A stretch of 64,000 nucleotides of DNA from assembly GCA_038093975.1 (NCBI GenBank), contig JBBPTG010000048.1:1-64000 (forward strand), in the 5' to 3' direction. Position numbers and translations under genes: made by a program. Within the stretch, counting starts at the first letter, position 1. The number at the start of each line of letters is the position of its first letter. The notes beneath the pieces were generated by a model that did not search any database, was not told the DNA's origin, and was given only the letters and a program-made list of their open reading frames with translations. This DNA is from Chalciporus piperatus (lineage: Eukaryota; Basidiomycota; Agaricomycetes; Boletales; Boletaceae). This document shows positions 1 to 12,060 of the stretch, one piece after another.

Positions 1-345
1 ACACAGGCGGCATCAGGTGACAATCAATCCACTGAAGAGAGCATTGAGCCAAATATCACGGCAGTGCTTAAAGCTCACGTCACTGGCGCTTGCCTTTGCG
101 TCGCCGTAAACCACGTGTACCAGAACCCAGGTGTCGGCTCGTTATCACCTTGCGTTCTCACCACCGTCGATTCATCCACTTCCGCGACCACCGTCACGTT
201 CACTCGTCGCCTCCCTTGTAGTTCCTGCCAGCCGTTTTGGGAAGCAACCATCCGTTCCCGACCATTCTGCTCTCCACCCGGCTTCGTCAGTCCTGCCCTA
301 CCCGTACCCAGCATCACTGAGAAGACGAGCAAGACGAGGGCCAGG

Positions 346-1323
346 ATGACTGGTCCTCAAATACCACCCCCGCTCACGAAAAAAATGCGGGAGAATGCAC
401 TCTATCGTCTCGACAAATTTGCGCGGCAACGTTGGATACTCAAGGACGGCGCAGCTTTCCGGTACATCCCCCATCTCGCATTCTGGGAAGATGACAAACA
501 GACGAGACTCGTTGATGTCTTCCATCTCATCCGGGATGAAGAAGCACTCAATCTCTTGCTTCAAGACTGGAAATACCTCTTGACTGATGGCTCTGCTCTT
601 TTTCTTCTGGTGTGCGAGCTCAACGCACGCTATGACGACTTAGTAGCCAAATCGAAGGCCAATCGAACTCAAAAGGCAGCGGAGACACGGGCGAAGAAGG
701 CTGCAGCAAAGCGAAGTAAGCTTTCGTGAACTGCTGATGTTGCACATCATTTATCGTTCTACGCAGCACCAATTGTTAAGTTCGAGCTCGACGACAAAGA
801 AAACACGCCAGCTGCTGAGGCTATCCCTCTGTTTTTATCACCGCTTCTTGGCACTGCTGTGCTGCCCGTGTTTACGATGAACGAGAAGGGATACAGGCCT
901 GCCCCCATGTCACCTCGAGCACCACTATTTGCGCCATCGGAGACCGTAAGTGACTGGATTGATCGTGGCATCTGCCTGGTGCTCAACATGATTGTTATAG
1001 TCAACTAGTAGTAATGTTCCTATGACTTTGTGGCAACATTCACGAGCAACCGAGGAGCTCGAGCCTGTTCCACCCCATCTGATTGTCCCATCACAAGCTC
1101 ATCTTATCAGGTTGAATATCACCCGCAAGCGAGCACGATCGAATGGTTCTGATATTTCTAGCACTGTTACTCCTGATGAAAATATCAAACGACACTGCGA
1201 AGGTAGGTTAAATATATATGTCTTGATCGTAAGATGGCTGACTTACTATCCGATCAAGGTTCAGGGTCTAATCCGAGTCAGCCATTTGAAGGCAGCCATC
1301 TGCCGCCACGAACATTGGCATGA
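346..1323 (+). CDS. Unrecognised four-exon protein
   Basis: I do not recognise this protein. I start it at the ATG at 346; an in-frame open stretch runs further upstream but reads as non-coding. Exon 1 (346-716) encodes a charged region ending in an Ala/Lys/Arg-rich helix (AETRAKKAAAKR). Introns follow at about 717-768 (GTAAGC...CAG), 946-1006 (GTAAGT...TAG) and 1206-1259 (GTAGGT...AAG). The frame stays open across all three. The last exon encodes a short Gly/Ser/Pro-rich tail and stops at 1321-1323. If the last intron is retained, the frame instead runs to 1348. The protein is roughly 220 residues, hydrophilic, with no signal peptide or membrane segment. Its last 56 coding bases overlap the end of the opposite-strand DUF6589 gene. 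Confidence 0.5.
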
Positions 1324-4188
1324 TGGGAGACTGTTGCTCTTCACGTGATGGTACTCCATCCACATCTATCTCTTCTTCGATCTCATCCATTGAGCCTGAG
1401 TCCTGCATAGTGACATCTGAGTCTCCATGTAATCCCATAATATCCATATGAACTGTTGTTCGTTTGATGAATTCGGGGATCTTTCTTTTTAGAATTTTGT
1501 ATCCTCTCTCGAAGTCATCCTGAACCTGAAATCCGAGGTCTCGTCCGGGCCGACAATAGCTAACCTCGGATTTTCGCAGCTTGTCCATGAGTACTTGCAG
1601 CTCATTTGTCGTAGTGGGACTCTTGTGTGTTTTCGACCGGGAACGAAGTGAGACTGCATGTTCCATCTCGTCCTTCAGCCGAAGGAAGGCTATGACATTA
1701 GGTGCAAGAACCCGGCGATAAAATGGTTCATCAAAGTCCTTTCCTTTGTGCTGTGCCATTTCCTCGAGCCAAAAATTGTTGTGTTCTTGAAGGAGATCAA
1801 GTTCAATGAACGCTCCAGGAATACCATGAGAATTGACAAGCCAATTGTTGAATATGGCCTTCTTGAGAGCTTCAGAGAACTCCCACTTGAAGTTGCAATA
1901 TAACTCCAGAAGATATTGGGTGTAGTTGGGATTTCCACCGCCTGCAAAGGTGAATATCCACAACTATCTTTCAATCAGTGACTGATCTTACAAGAAGAAA
2001 CTGCACATACCTTCAAGATCTCCCAAACTCGCCCTGTATCACCAATGGCAATAGCTCGGCATGCTTCTCGCCACCAGACTGCGCTTCGAATGAACAAGAT
2101 TGCATTGGCAAGGACTTCATCGCCCTTCGTCTCTGTCTGATCGGAATCGATGGACAAGTCTGAGGCAGAGTCATCGCTGGCCAAGTCATCTAAAGGATAC
2201 TCCTGTGACCATGGTGAACCTTGCGGAATGCCACTGGAATTCTCCAAGTCTGGATGATAGCTGGGGTTTCGTGCATGCTGATAGGCCTGTGTTGTAGCAT
2301 GACGGCGGGCAAGAAGAGAGGCTGTTTCAAGGATAAACTCGAATGAGGGTAGATTATTTGCCTTTTTCATTGACTCGAAGAACTTTGGAAGGTCCTTGGT
2401 TTTGAAGAAAGTTCTATATTTGACAATCATCAATATTGATGCTATAGAAAAACAACCGACTCACTCCCAGCAATTCAAGAGAAATGCATTCAAGACCAGG
2501 TCAACCAGGTGTGCACCACGATAGAAATCTACCTTGCGCAGATCCGCAGGAGTGGGACATGATGCAAGGTTGGCCAAACAGCCAAGAGTGGAAGCATCTT
2601 GCATGACCTTTTCACCTCCCCAATGACGACGAACAAGGCGACTGAGCTCAGTCCACTTTGTATGCCAGAGCTCGAGCATGGGAACAAGGCAGCGCAGAGA
2701 TTCAAAGTCTCCCTCGTGCATGACCAGGAATTTTTTCAATCGCAGTAGCTGATCAAAGGTTTTCCCATCACCACTCATGATCAGGATGCGTTTCTGTAAA
2801 TTGCTATCATCAATTCCCATTTGATTTTCAAGGAAATCTGTCACCGCATCATGCATGCCCTGCACATAGATCTCATCTGCACTATTCGTAGCGAGGGGGA
2901 TGATGTTGGATCTGCGATCAGAGGGTAGCTGATTGACGGCAAGGGTCTTCTCGTAGTCATCGACATGTGTGCAGTACACTGACAATGCAGGCACAAACTC
3001 GAGAAGAGCACGAAGGAAGTGAAGAGCCGTAACTTTCTCGAGATGATCGAAGTCGATGTCGGCAAGGATGGTATCAACAGTGAGGCTCTTGCGCTCCATG
3101 CGATTCTGATTGTGAATGAGCTGATCAACATTGAATGCAGTGGCGTCAAAGTCTTCAAGTTCAATCGCAGTCCCAGCGAAGCCCTTGAGCATCTTGCTAT
3201 CCTTTCCAAGACGAGCTTCATACAGCTTCGCATAAGTCTGGATGTTGTCGCCAACGATCCAGAAGTGGCGACCAGAGTTGGGATGAGCTGCCGCCTTGAG
3301 CTGGTCCTGTGTCTCTGAGGACATGGTGTCTAATGCAGCATATGTACTCGAATACGAGATACACCGGCCCAGTCGGCTATCGACACGATAAAGTGATTGC
3401 GGAACCATGCTAGCAAAGTAGTAGATGGACCGACATGTGGCTGGAAAACTGGCGTATCCATGCCGCAGGAAGGTGAGGACAGCAAGAGAGTCCATAGATC
3501 CCTGTTGGTTGAATGAGCACTATGATCAGGTCGAGTTTCGAGTACATACGAGATTTTGCGGGCGGTTTTCCCTGACGGCATAAACAGCACTCGTCCGGAA
3601 CTCTGGGTTGGCGTATTTTGATATCAGATGCCAAGCAACGGGCGCATTTTGCTCAGCGAGTGCTTGGAGTGAGGCGAAGCTGAATGATTTGATGGCCTCC
3701 CAGGTCACGGAGGGCCCATGGTTCCGTTTCGAGTTGGGAGCCGATTTCCGTGCACGAATCTGCAGGCCCCCCTCTCTTCCACCCATCGCATCACCCTCCT
3801 TGATAACCATGGCTGATACTGTGTTTACAGCCCATGTCGTAAGGGCCGGGTAGCCGTGTGTGATCTCGACGAGCGGAACACTGGGAATGAACCCTCCGAA
3901 GCCCCAGTCTTGAGTGTCCCTTCGGGCACGAGCAGTGGTGCGTGCGATGACGTAGATCCGGTCGAGAATGACGCCGAGTGGCGGTTTTGCTGATCCGTTA
4001 GTAAGCAGATTGACGAGCATTTGTTCATGTCTTTGGCCGCGCTTCTCGGAGTCGGATTCGTTCGCGAGAGGTTCGAAAAGGTGGAATAAGAATTGATTTA
4101 AGGTCCAATTTGCCTGCTGAATGGCAGCCAAGATATCGTGGATTTTGTCGGCAGTGGAGCGAGCGGACTGGCGAGATGGAGTCGCCAT
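1268..4188 (-). CDS. DUF6589 domain-containing protein, full length
   Basis: Resembles the large fungal DUF6589 family, whose function is unknown; members are abundant in Agaricomycetes. I splice four exons: 4188 to about 3548, about 3500 to 2463, about 2418 to 2011, and about 1964 to 1268. This gives roughly 900 residues, the usual family size. The N-terminus has the typical helix KIHDILAAIQQANWTLNQFL. The core has VGDNIQTY, then SGDGKTFDQLL, then a Trp-His motif (MLELWHTKWT), and later LDLLQEHNNFWLEE. The spaced acidic residues (D in GDN, D in GDG, E in QEHN) resemble an RNase H-like nuclease, but that is my inference. The C-terminal 60 residues are acidic. All exons are open with consensus splice sites, so the gene looks intact. 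A truncated relative lies at 13961-14449. Confidence 0.82.
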
Positions 4189-4500
4189 AGTGTAGATCGT
4201 GCCGCGGCGAAGATTCGTTGTACTTGAGATTATCAGTTAGCAGCGGCGAGCGCGAACGTTGTTTTGTTTAATTATTTTATAATCATGATTTCTGGCTACC
4301 TTATTCGGGGACTTATGCTTCGAAAATGCGTGCATATATCAAGTATTGCTACCGAATGGGACCCTTCCCTCAGCCACGCTTACTTTGAGGCAGACCTTAT
4401 AATAACAATATCGACTGTCATATTGTTTATTAGGTCGGCTACTGGAGACTAGCTTTTCTGACTTGACAGTGAGCTTCTGATTCTTACAGCCGTTGATAAC

Positions 4501-4930
4501 ATGTCCGTTCCTCGCTGGATCTCAAAGATATATAATCGCGTTTCCCCTAAAGAATGGAGACCAGGTCCCCAGGACACAGCTGGAATGGCATCTTCATCAT
4601 CTTTCTACTACGACGAGCTCCGGCGTGCCCTCGTGGAACAAGCCTTTGGCTTGAGCCGGTACGAGGTGGCGAAACAGTACTCGGCACATGAGGCAACTGC
4701 GACTGTTACACTACTGGAAGGGAATGCCGTTAGAGTGTCATTACATGCTCGCGGTTACCGGGTAGATCCTTCATCCAGCTTTCCCGTTTGTGATGATTGA
4801 TCTATATGGTCCAAAGCTCGACAGCGGACAGACATACGAGTCGATTGAAGAACTCTTGCAGTCTGTCAGTCCGATGTATGTGCAGAAAAGACAAGAAGCG
4901 ATTTTCGCTAGGCTACAAGGTCTACAGTGA
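4501..4930 (+). CDS. GSKIP-domain protein with a break in frame
   Basis: Small protein resembling the GSKIP domain (glycogen synthase kinase-interacting family, also found at the start of CLU proteins). The first frame, from ATG 4501, gives about 90 residues with the strand ATVTLLEGNAVRVSLHARGY, matching the family's VTxLEGxxxxV segment. It stops at 4798-4800. The typical C-terminal helix, YESIEELLQSVSPMY followed by a basic helix, continues in another frame and ends at 4928-4930. The two halves join if 4754-4778 is a 25-nt GT...AG intron, which is shorter than any other intron here. Otherwise there is a one-base frame error or a real mutation. The family call is good; the gene model is not settled. 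Confidence 0.6.
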
Positions 4931-5203
4931 CCTTATACCCCACAAGCTGCCCGCAAACGTGAGCAAAGGTCTACATCACCCTGATCATCGCGATGACTTA
5001 ACCGCTTTCAGGTGCACTCGTACCCCTGTATTTTTACTACGACTATTCATACCACCTCGAAAATGTACCTGTATACAGCCTTTTCGTGCACACATCCAGA
5101 GTCCAGTTGATCGTTAATGGCATGTTCCGAATACATTCGTTTCTCCATTCTCCATTCTATGATACATGACATTTCTGTAGTGAGAATACAATCGAATTAA
5201 ACT

Positions 5204-6113
5204 CTAAATATCCATATCATTAGGGAACCGACCAGTTGCCTGCCGAGTCTCCATCGCAGTCTCGTACATCTGGCTCGTGAACGATCCTCCGTCTCTAACC
5301 TTTGCAATTGCTCGGCCTACCCACTCCCTTTCGTGGTCATCCCGTATACAGTTAGCCCACCACCGGTCCATGCTATCCCGTAACATTCCGGATTTGAGTA
5401 GGTTGTTTTCACTCTGCTCGCGCAAGACATGTAAAATAAACCCAGCATTGAGGTGCTCTTGCCCTAATTCCGATAAACACTTGAGTATGCGCGTGATACG
5501 CAGGTTGTTGTGGGGCGCCGCTATCCATCCCGTGTTAACTCGTCACTTAGGAGATTTTGAAAGATCAACTCACACAGGAGATTAAGGTAACGCAACCAGT
5601 AATTCCGAGGAGGTAACGACTGTCCGTGCAACCCGGTCTCCGAGACGAGACGCATCCCATAGAAATCGAGCATCATCTCATAGGACTTGATCAAACGGGA
5701 GATGATCTCTTCGGAGCTTCTCATGATTTCGATCTCGTGAGGAAGAAGTCTATAAGCATCCATGTTCATTCCCTCCTCTTGGATCGGAAATCTGCACGCG
5801 ACCGAAACGTCAACAACTCCGAGTCCGACGGAGAAGTTGAAGAACTTACAACCATTGGATGTATCCGTGATTCGATTCGAGTTTTTCGTAGTCACCGTAC
5901 CAACTGTTATCTCATTCGATGATGGATACGAATCTTGATCGATGAGAACAGCGTCGCTTACCTTGAATGTGTTTGCTCTATCAACAGATCATCGGGCTGA
6001 CATCGCAACCGGTTGAGGTAAAAGAGATAGTTCGGGGATGGATCATTCTCTGGGTCCGTTGGTGAGACACCTGGATATTCAGCAAGGAAGGCGCGAATGT
6101 CTCTAGGCAACAT
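5204..6113 (-). CDS. Opioid growth factor receptor (OGFr)-domain protein
   Basis: Four exons splice into one frame starting at ATG 6113. The protein matches the conserved OGFr region: a HGYIQWLFP motif (split by an intron), then SYEMMLDFYGMRL, then NYWLRYLNLL, then PHNNLRITRILKCLSELG. This pattern is the family hallmark. Introns are about 5904-5961, 5790-5850 and 5524-5574; the last has a GTGAGT donor. The total is about 235 residues, close to a bare OGFr domain without the C-terminal repeats of the vertebrate receptor. In fungi the role is unknown; the vertebrate protein is a nuclear-envelope-associated receptor for met-enkephalin. No signal peptide or membrane segment is visible. Confidence 0.78.
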
Positions 6114-8009
6114 CACTGCAGAGGGGACAGGCAGTCACCGAGCACCACGGAGGCGGTAGGATTCGGTTCACTTCTCAAAACTTCTGGTCAGAGAGGGGTC
6201 ACACGCACAGTATTCACCCAAATATAGGGTCTATCACTTGCCTAGATGTTGACGAACAACCAGCGTTGAAGTTGTTCACATGAGTATATGTTATCTTTTA
6301 TAGCCAGCTGAGTCGGTATTTGAAAAGGCTAAAACTCTGAAGTTGCCGTGACCACGCCTGGGATGCTCGATTCTCTCAGCTTCAAGCTTCAAGTACATAT
6401 CATCGTTATTCGATACCGCTGAGACTAAGGTAAGTAAGCACTAGCATGATTTGGATGTCTGATGGGCAATATTGCTGGGTGAATGGGTCAGAACCGAGGG
6501 AAGTCCCGATTAAACAGCACCAACTGACACATCACCCTCTCAGAGAAAATCCTGCTTCATCCTGCTATGAAGTTCGGTCTGTCACGTCGACGACTTCTCC
6601 ACGTAAAACGTATCGCCCCATCATAATAACTAACGATATCGATCTTAAACCTCGGGGTGCCAGATTTGCCAGTCTTGGAAGGTGTCTTGATAAGGTATTC
6701 CTTCTGAATGGGTCTAGGTGAATCTATGGTCACGAGAACCGTATAGATCGGAAAGTGAAGTATATAGCTTCATCGATATGACTTCATTACCATGAACGTT
6801 CGTGAATCTGTCATCCCTGTCTGAAATTTTCACAAGGGCATTACCGATATCGATCATGTCCCATCATTCCCGTGGCCGGGAATCGATCAAGCAGGCGGGA
6901 CAGAGATCATTCACGGGGAAGTGAGGTATGTACTCTGCCAAACCAAAATCACGGCGGTCCGCTGGCATGTGCCCACCAATCTCAGCTGGTCCTGATTCGC
7001 TCGCAGCGTGTACAAATCCGATCCTGTGTTAATCCGTGTAGCTAAGCAGCGGAGTAACTGAGGTGCACCATTCGGGGATGATGGCATGCCTGATGTCCCT
7101 GGCTAGGCTCGAGAACAGAATTCCGTCATGGGTTTTCTCACTGGAACGTGGTATGATCAGAAAAGGTTGTGACGTATATGGATGAAACGACCTCACCAAA
7201 GTCTATCGGCCCTTGTATACGTAGAATACGCCTCACAAGGACCCCACACGACACCTGCGTAAAGGGTGCTTATCTGTTTGGAGATGCTTAGGCTGATCCA
7301 GCCAGTCGCATTGTATTATTACTTGTGAGTCCGAATCCGTGGAGCAAGCATTTTACTCAAGCAGGCCGAGATCCATTGGTCACTGGTTGATGGGGTAAAA
7401 TGAACTCGGAAGAGTTCAGGCTGCATTCTATGGAGCATCGTGATGTGGTGACATTGAAGGTCGGGTCGCCGACGATACCGACCGACCACTTTAACACCTT
7501 GGGCCGCACTACATGACTGTTATGCCTTCGTGAACACCCTCGAGAGGCCTGTGAAGATAATTGGCCAAGTGAGCCCGAGCGCGGAATTGTCGGGAAAAGG
7601 CATATGCCCAGCCTGTGAAGTAAATTTTCCGGAAAAACACAGCCCGGTGGTATTACACACAGACGAGTACAGGATGGGAACATGCATAGGGGCAACCGGT
7701 TCATAAAATGAACCCCACGCAGGAACCCGAGTGACAACTGTCCCAAGGGAAAAAGAAAGGAACAATCACAATCCGGATGTACCCACAGGCTGAGCAAACT
7801 AAGGTTACCTTGAAAGCTCGCGAAGTTTGGAAACTCGGGGCCGTCATAACGATATATTCTTAGGCAAGGTGCTTCTCTGAACGGCTGCAAGAGGTCACCA
7901 TTTCAACCTTGAGATAGGATTTAAAAGTGGTCGCCATGTGGCGAAGTGCATAATTCTGTATACAGTTGATCCGGGAGCCAAGTCAGAGTCCCTGTGTATA
8001 TCGTAGATA
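6114..8009. other. Gene-poor stretch
   Basis: I see no supported gene here. The open frames are short, share no family resemblance and show no spliceable neighbours. The first 200 bases are presumably the promoter of the OGFr-domain gene. Confidence 0.4.
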
Positions 8010-8034
8010 CTATCATGGGGGGCGTAATGACAAG
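8010..8034 (+). repeat. Left terminal inverted repeat
   Basis: 25-bp arm pairing with 8710-8734 at 24 of 25 positions; preceded by TA. Confidence 0.7.
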
Positions 8035-8709
8035 TGGGTATTGCAATGACAAACCCACTGATCCACAATTTCTACCTCACACAATGCGAATAAAAATCCG
8101 GGATAATTTACATGATATCTCTGATATTCAACCAATGTACGAATAAAATTTTGAAGCAGAATCTCGACTGGGTGATGAACAAAAGACAAAACATTTTGTG
8201 TACACCTTTGTTACCAGCATACCTTTTGATTGATCACGAGCCAGAACCACATCACTAAGCTGCAAAATACAGATATTGTCTGCTCGATGTATTTCTCGAA
8301 CTCACACCAACTTCCGATTCACTGTTTGGATGCTAAGAGAGATGAGATCAGCATATCATTGGAAAGACGAGTACAGAGGAGCATAGCCAGCGTGACAGGC
8401 GGATGTAAAAAGGAAACTCCGCCCAAAGTCGGATAATCAACGCGTCTTGCGAACCCCGTGTTGAGTGGCTATCTTGCCGAGTTACCGAAGCGGAGATCCA
8501 ATGCTCCAGCGTGACCGAGTGTGACAGCACTTGTCATTACACTACCCAACACCACTGTTTGGACCGGGATCTCGCCGACAGTCCACACCGTTGTTCAAAA
8601 ATTCCGTTTTCTGCTGTAGATTGTAGGCGGTTCATTTTCGCACCTGCTGGTGCAGAAATCAGGTAAATAGGCTGAGAATTGAGTGTGCTACACTTCAAAT
8701 ACTGAAAGG

Positions 8710-8734
8710 CTTGTCATTACGCCCCTCATGATAG
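8710..8734 (-). repeat. Right terminal inverted repeat
   Basis: 25-bp arm pairing with 8010-8034 at 24 of 25 positions; followed by TA. Confidence 0.7.
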
Positions 8735-10364
8735 TATGGCGAATGTCCGATGGTTCGTGTGGCATGCTATGAGAATATTGTTGACGTGTCTAAAGGGGAG
8801 TGTTGCTCCAGCGATTGGCTGGTGACCCCTGGGAGAAATACGCCACGATTCCAAAAACCTTTAAGGATCAATACATTCTGCGTGTCCTTGGCTGATCCGC
8901 TTTCAAGTATGATCGAAACAGCCAGGACGTTCTACCGCAGCATCGCCGGACCATGTTCATTCATTCATGGAACCGCGAATGCAACGTCACTTGCCTTCGA
9001 GCAGTGTGGGGTAGATTCAGGTGGTGGATTGGAAGCTAGAATACACAAGTTAAATCAGTGCCCATTACATGATCGTCATCTGAAAGCGCAACGACGAGCA
9101 CTGACCATAAATTTGGACGAAACATGGCGACAGCGACACACCATATGTATTGTCTAGCAGTGTGCTGTTAGTCAACCTTGTCTGCAGTCAGGATCAGACC
9201 TTATCGCATAAACTGATGCTGAGAAGAAAAAACAGATGAAGTTGGCAATGAAGCACCTCGACGAGCTTGCCAATCGCGGTAAGGTTTGCGCGTCCGCGGC
9301 AGCTTTAACGGAACTGAACCGTTCAACACGAATGTCTGTGTATGCGATTATATTGTCCTGGAGCTATTGCATTCCCCAGGGGACGTACATACGGATTGGT
9401 GACCGTGATCAGGTGAGATATCATCAATCTTTGGTCGAGATTCACGGGGTGATTATATATAAGCAATCGTATATGTGAGGGACAGTAGGATCAACCATTA
9501 AACCAAGCGGGCCGAACCGGGGATGTGATCATTGCAAGGGACACACGATGGAGGGAATAACGGGTGAAGCCGACGAAATGGCAACGTGCGGGGAAGTTTC
9601 TGTTGGCGGGACTTGCCGATGGGTGGCGTTGCATGGGAGCAATTTGGGAATGAGATGGACTAGCATGGGATGGAACGAGAATTAATGAGAAAGAGAGTGA
9701 AACGAGAATGAACGCGAAATGAAGAGATGAGGCCTTGAGGATGCATACCATTTGAAGGCGTTGTGGAGAGTGGTGGACGAATGAGTTGGCTCTGATTGGT
9801 GGCGTCTGGGGAGGTCTAGGCAGGGACGGGCGGGCCGAGGGATGTCGGGATGGCGGACGTGGAGGGTGCTATTTCGAGAAGGGACGTAACATGATGCCAT
9901 CAGCGTGACAGAATGGAATTTCTATATCCGGTAAGGAGGGGCCGCCCGAGGGTCCGCGGTTGCATTGCCGATGGGGATGAAGCTGAGGTAAGCAGAGGTA
10001 ATAACGGAAATTTGTAAATAAAGAAAAGGTGTAAATTCGGAAATCCGGGACGAGGCCCACACAGTCTGAACGGCAGGGTGCGATGCGAGTCAAATCAAAT
10101 ATTAAGGACGGCCTTTTCCATCCCTTGTCCGTCCAATCCCTGCCCTCTTCCTCCCTCGTCGCTTCCAACGACGAGCTCACCATTCCCCGCCACAGTCAGT
10201 ACCACAATACCATAATCCATATCACCACTGGCAGGCGTCCCCTATTGTAAGTATTCAGGTTCCATTTCAATAATGCCTACTTCGTATTGTCTTTCTTTGT
10301 CTCATCCGCTCTTGTCTCCTCCCTTTATATCCACAACAGGTCCACTCCCCTTCTTCATCCCACC
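8735..10364. other. Gene-poor stretch and ECL1-like gene promoter
   Basis: No supported gene. The last 250 bases are C/T-rich and probably hold the promoter and 5' leader of the ECL1-like gene. A likely leader intron runs from about 10247 (GTAAGT) to 10339 (CAG), just before the ATG at 10365. Confidence 0.4.
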
Positions 10365-12060
10365 ATGGACATGAACTACGACGAATCTTGGTGTCCAGTA
10401 TGCGACAGGCAGATCATGCCAAAACGCTTCACCGTACCCGTTGCTCAACTCCCTTCCGAACAACCCGCGCCGCCTCACGTACCCCCTACTTCCCCGTCTG
10501 ATTCAAGTAAGTCTTTCACGTCCTATTCTTATCCCTCCAAATTCACTCGCCCTTAGTTTCGAAAAACCAACAAGGCGACCTCGCCGCTCGCGTCGCCCGC
10601 ACGAAAACGGGAACAGTCCGTGCAAGAGTCGGCGGTCTCGTACAAGGCACTGGCCGTGTCAAGCCAAACGGCGCTATCAAGCGTTCCGATTCTGCCAATG
10701 GCCTCAACAAAACTCGTTCCTCCTCGCCTCCACAGCAACCACCCGCCCAACCAAAGGTCACCGCGCCAACCAAACTTCGCACAGTCATCGACCAAGGACC
10801 AATCCCCCTTTATTGCTCTGACGAATGCCGGATGGCTGATTTGAGCAGATACAACGGTGCTCTTCCAATCAACTACCATCCGGACCGGGCCTCGCCACCG
10901 CTTCCCCCAGTACCTCACAATTCATTCGAGCGCGCCCCATCTTGCGACTCAGAAGACGAGTCCAGCAGTGGCTCATCATTTGACTCGTGTTTTTACTCCT
11001 CTTCCAAAACGATTCCCGTCTCTCCCAGCATTGCCACCCTCGCCGCAATATATGATTTCCCTCCGTTACCTCCTGCCGCACCCATCTTACTAGTCGAGAC
11101 AACCGCTGCGCCTGAGCCCGAGTTCCGCAATGACTATCAGAGTGGAGTCATGATGGCCGCTAAGCGAATTCAAGCAGCGCTTTGCTCGGATCCTGCATCC
11201 AAGCGCCCTTTGGCCAGGAACGAAGTACCTCCGTGCCAGAAGCCAATCCCAGGATGGACAGATGGTAGCGATGCCTGGCGCGAATCCGTATATGCTTACT
11301 CCCCGCGTTCAGATCCCGTGGCAACCACTGTGGAAACTAAAACATCCTTTGCTGCTGCTTCATCGCGAGGTGTCCAATGGACCTCTTCCGATCTTGCGCC
11401 GTCAAGTTCTTCACCCTCTTTCCCTGCGCAATCTAAATCATCTCGACCCTTACCACGCTCGAGTCAGTCGTATACCGACGAATTGTATGCGAAATATTCT
11501 CTTCCTCTGTCACGCCGTTGCGAGTCCCGAACAACTCTCTTCCCACCGTCCACTTCTTGCTCTGGCCAATCCGCTCCTCCGCTCCTTCCTACCTCGACAT
11601 CCTCTCGGCGTCGTCTTGTCAAGGCAGGTGCTGAGGGACGCCTACTCGTTCCCAATTTCACCATGCGTGCACACAGTGCCTCGACTCAGAGTCTTTCTTC
11701 GACGGGCCTGTGCAGTCCCCTTAGCCGCTATCCTAGCGAGATCAGTGATGACAGCATGTGGAGCGAATCTGGCAATACTGTTGAATCGGTACCAGCATCA
11801 CGACCACAAGCCCAAGGTGCTTTCTTCCTTGTACCAGTTTGAGTTCCATCACTCATCATTTGCCAGTCCGCTCGTGGTCTTACGACAATATCAAGACATA
11901 TCCCGTTATGATGCCTCCTCCAAAGAAGGAGAAGCGCATCGAGACGCGCATTGTTGACGGCACCCTCAAGGAGGTCGAAGTCGAAGTCGAAGTTATTCAA
12001 CCTCTCAAACGCCTCTTCTTATTCCATGGCAAAGAAACTAGTCCTGAACGCAAGTGGTAA
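10365..12060 (+). CDS. ECL1/2/3-type zinc-binding protein
   Basis: Resembles the fungal ECL1/2/3 (life-span regulatory factor) family; S. pombe Ecl1 extends chronological life span and binds zinc through cysteines. The N-terminus carries DESWCPVCDRQIMPKR, a Cys-x2-Cys pair. After an intron at about 10507-10556 come VGGLVQGTGRVKPNGAIKR and then GPIPLYCSDECRMADL, a Cys-x3-Cys pair, giving the four expected cysteines. A long Ser/Pro-rich low-complexity middle follows. A second intron (about 11817-11866) leads to a conserved-looking tail with RSWSYDNIKTYPVM and a final RLFLFHGKE. About 530 residues, much longer than the yeast proteins, as in other basidiomycetes. Probably a nuclear stress or nutrient-response factor, by family analogy only. 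Confidence 0.72.

Larger units (their letters stand above)
8010..8734. mobile_element. MITE-like element with 25-bp TIRs and TA flanks
   Basis: The two ends are inverted repeats of 25 bp with one mismatch: the left begins CTATCATGGGGGGCGTAATG, and the right is its complement ending CATGATAG. Each end is flanked directly by TA (8008-8009 and 8735-8736), as expected for a TA target duplication (the Tc1/mariner superfamily and Stowaway-like MITEs duplicate TA). The 675-bp interior has no convincing open frame, so the element would be non-autonomous. A second copy of the subterminal motif GTAATGACAAGTG lies inverted inside at about 8528-8540, which could mean nesting or a shorter variant. The superfamily assignment is inference from the TA alone. 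Confidence 0.65.

Noticed and set aside
9491..10183. Minus-strand frames of 72-104 codons upstream of the ECL1-like gene
   Set aside because: They lie in C/T-rich promoter sequence, and their Ser/Pro/Arg composition follows from that base bias.
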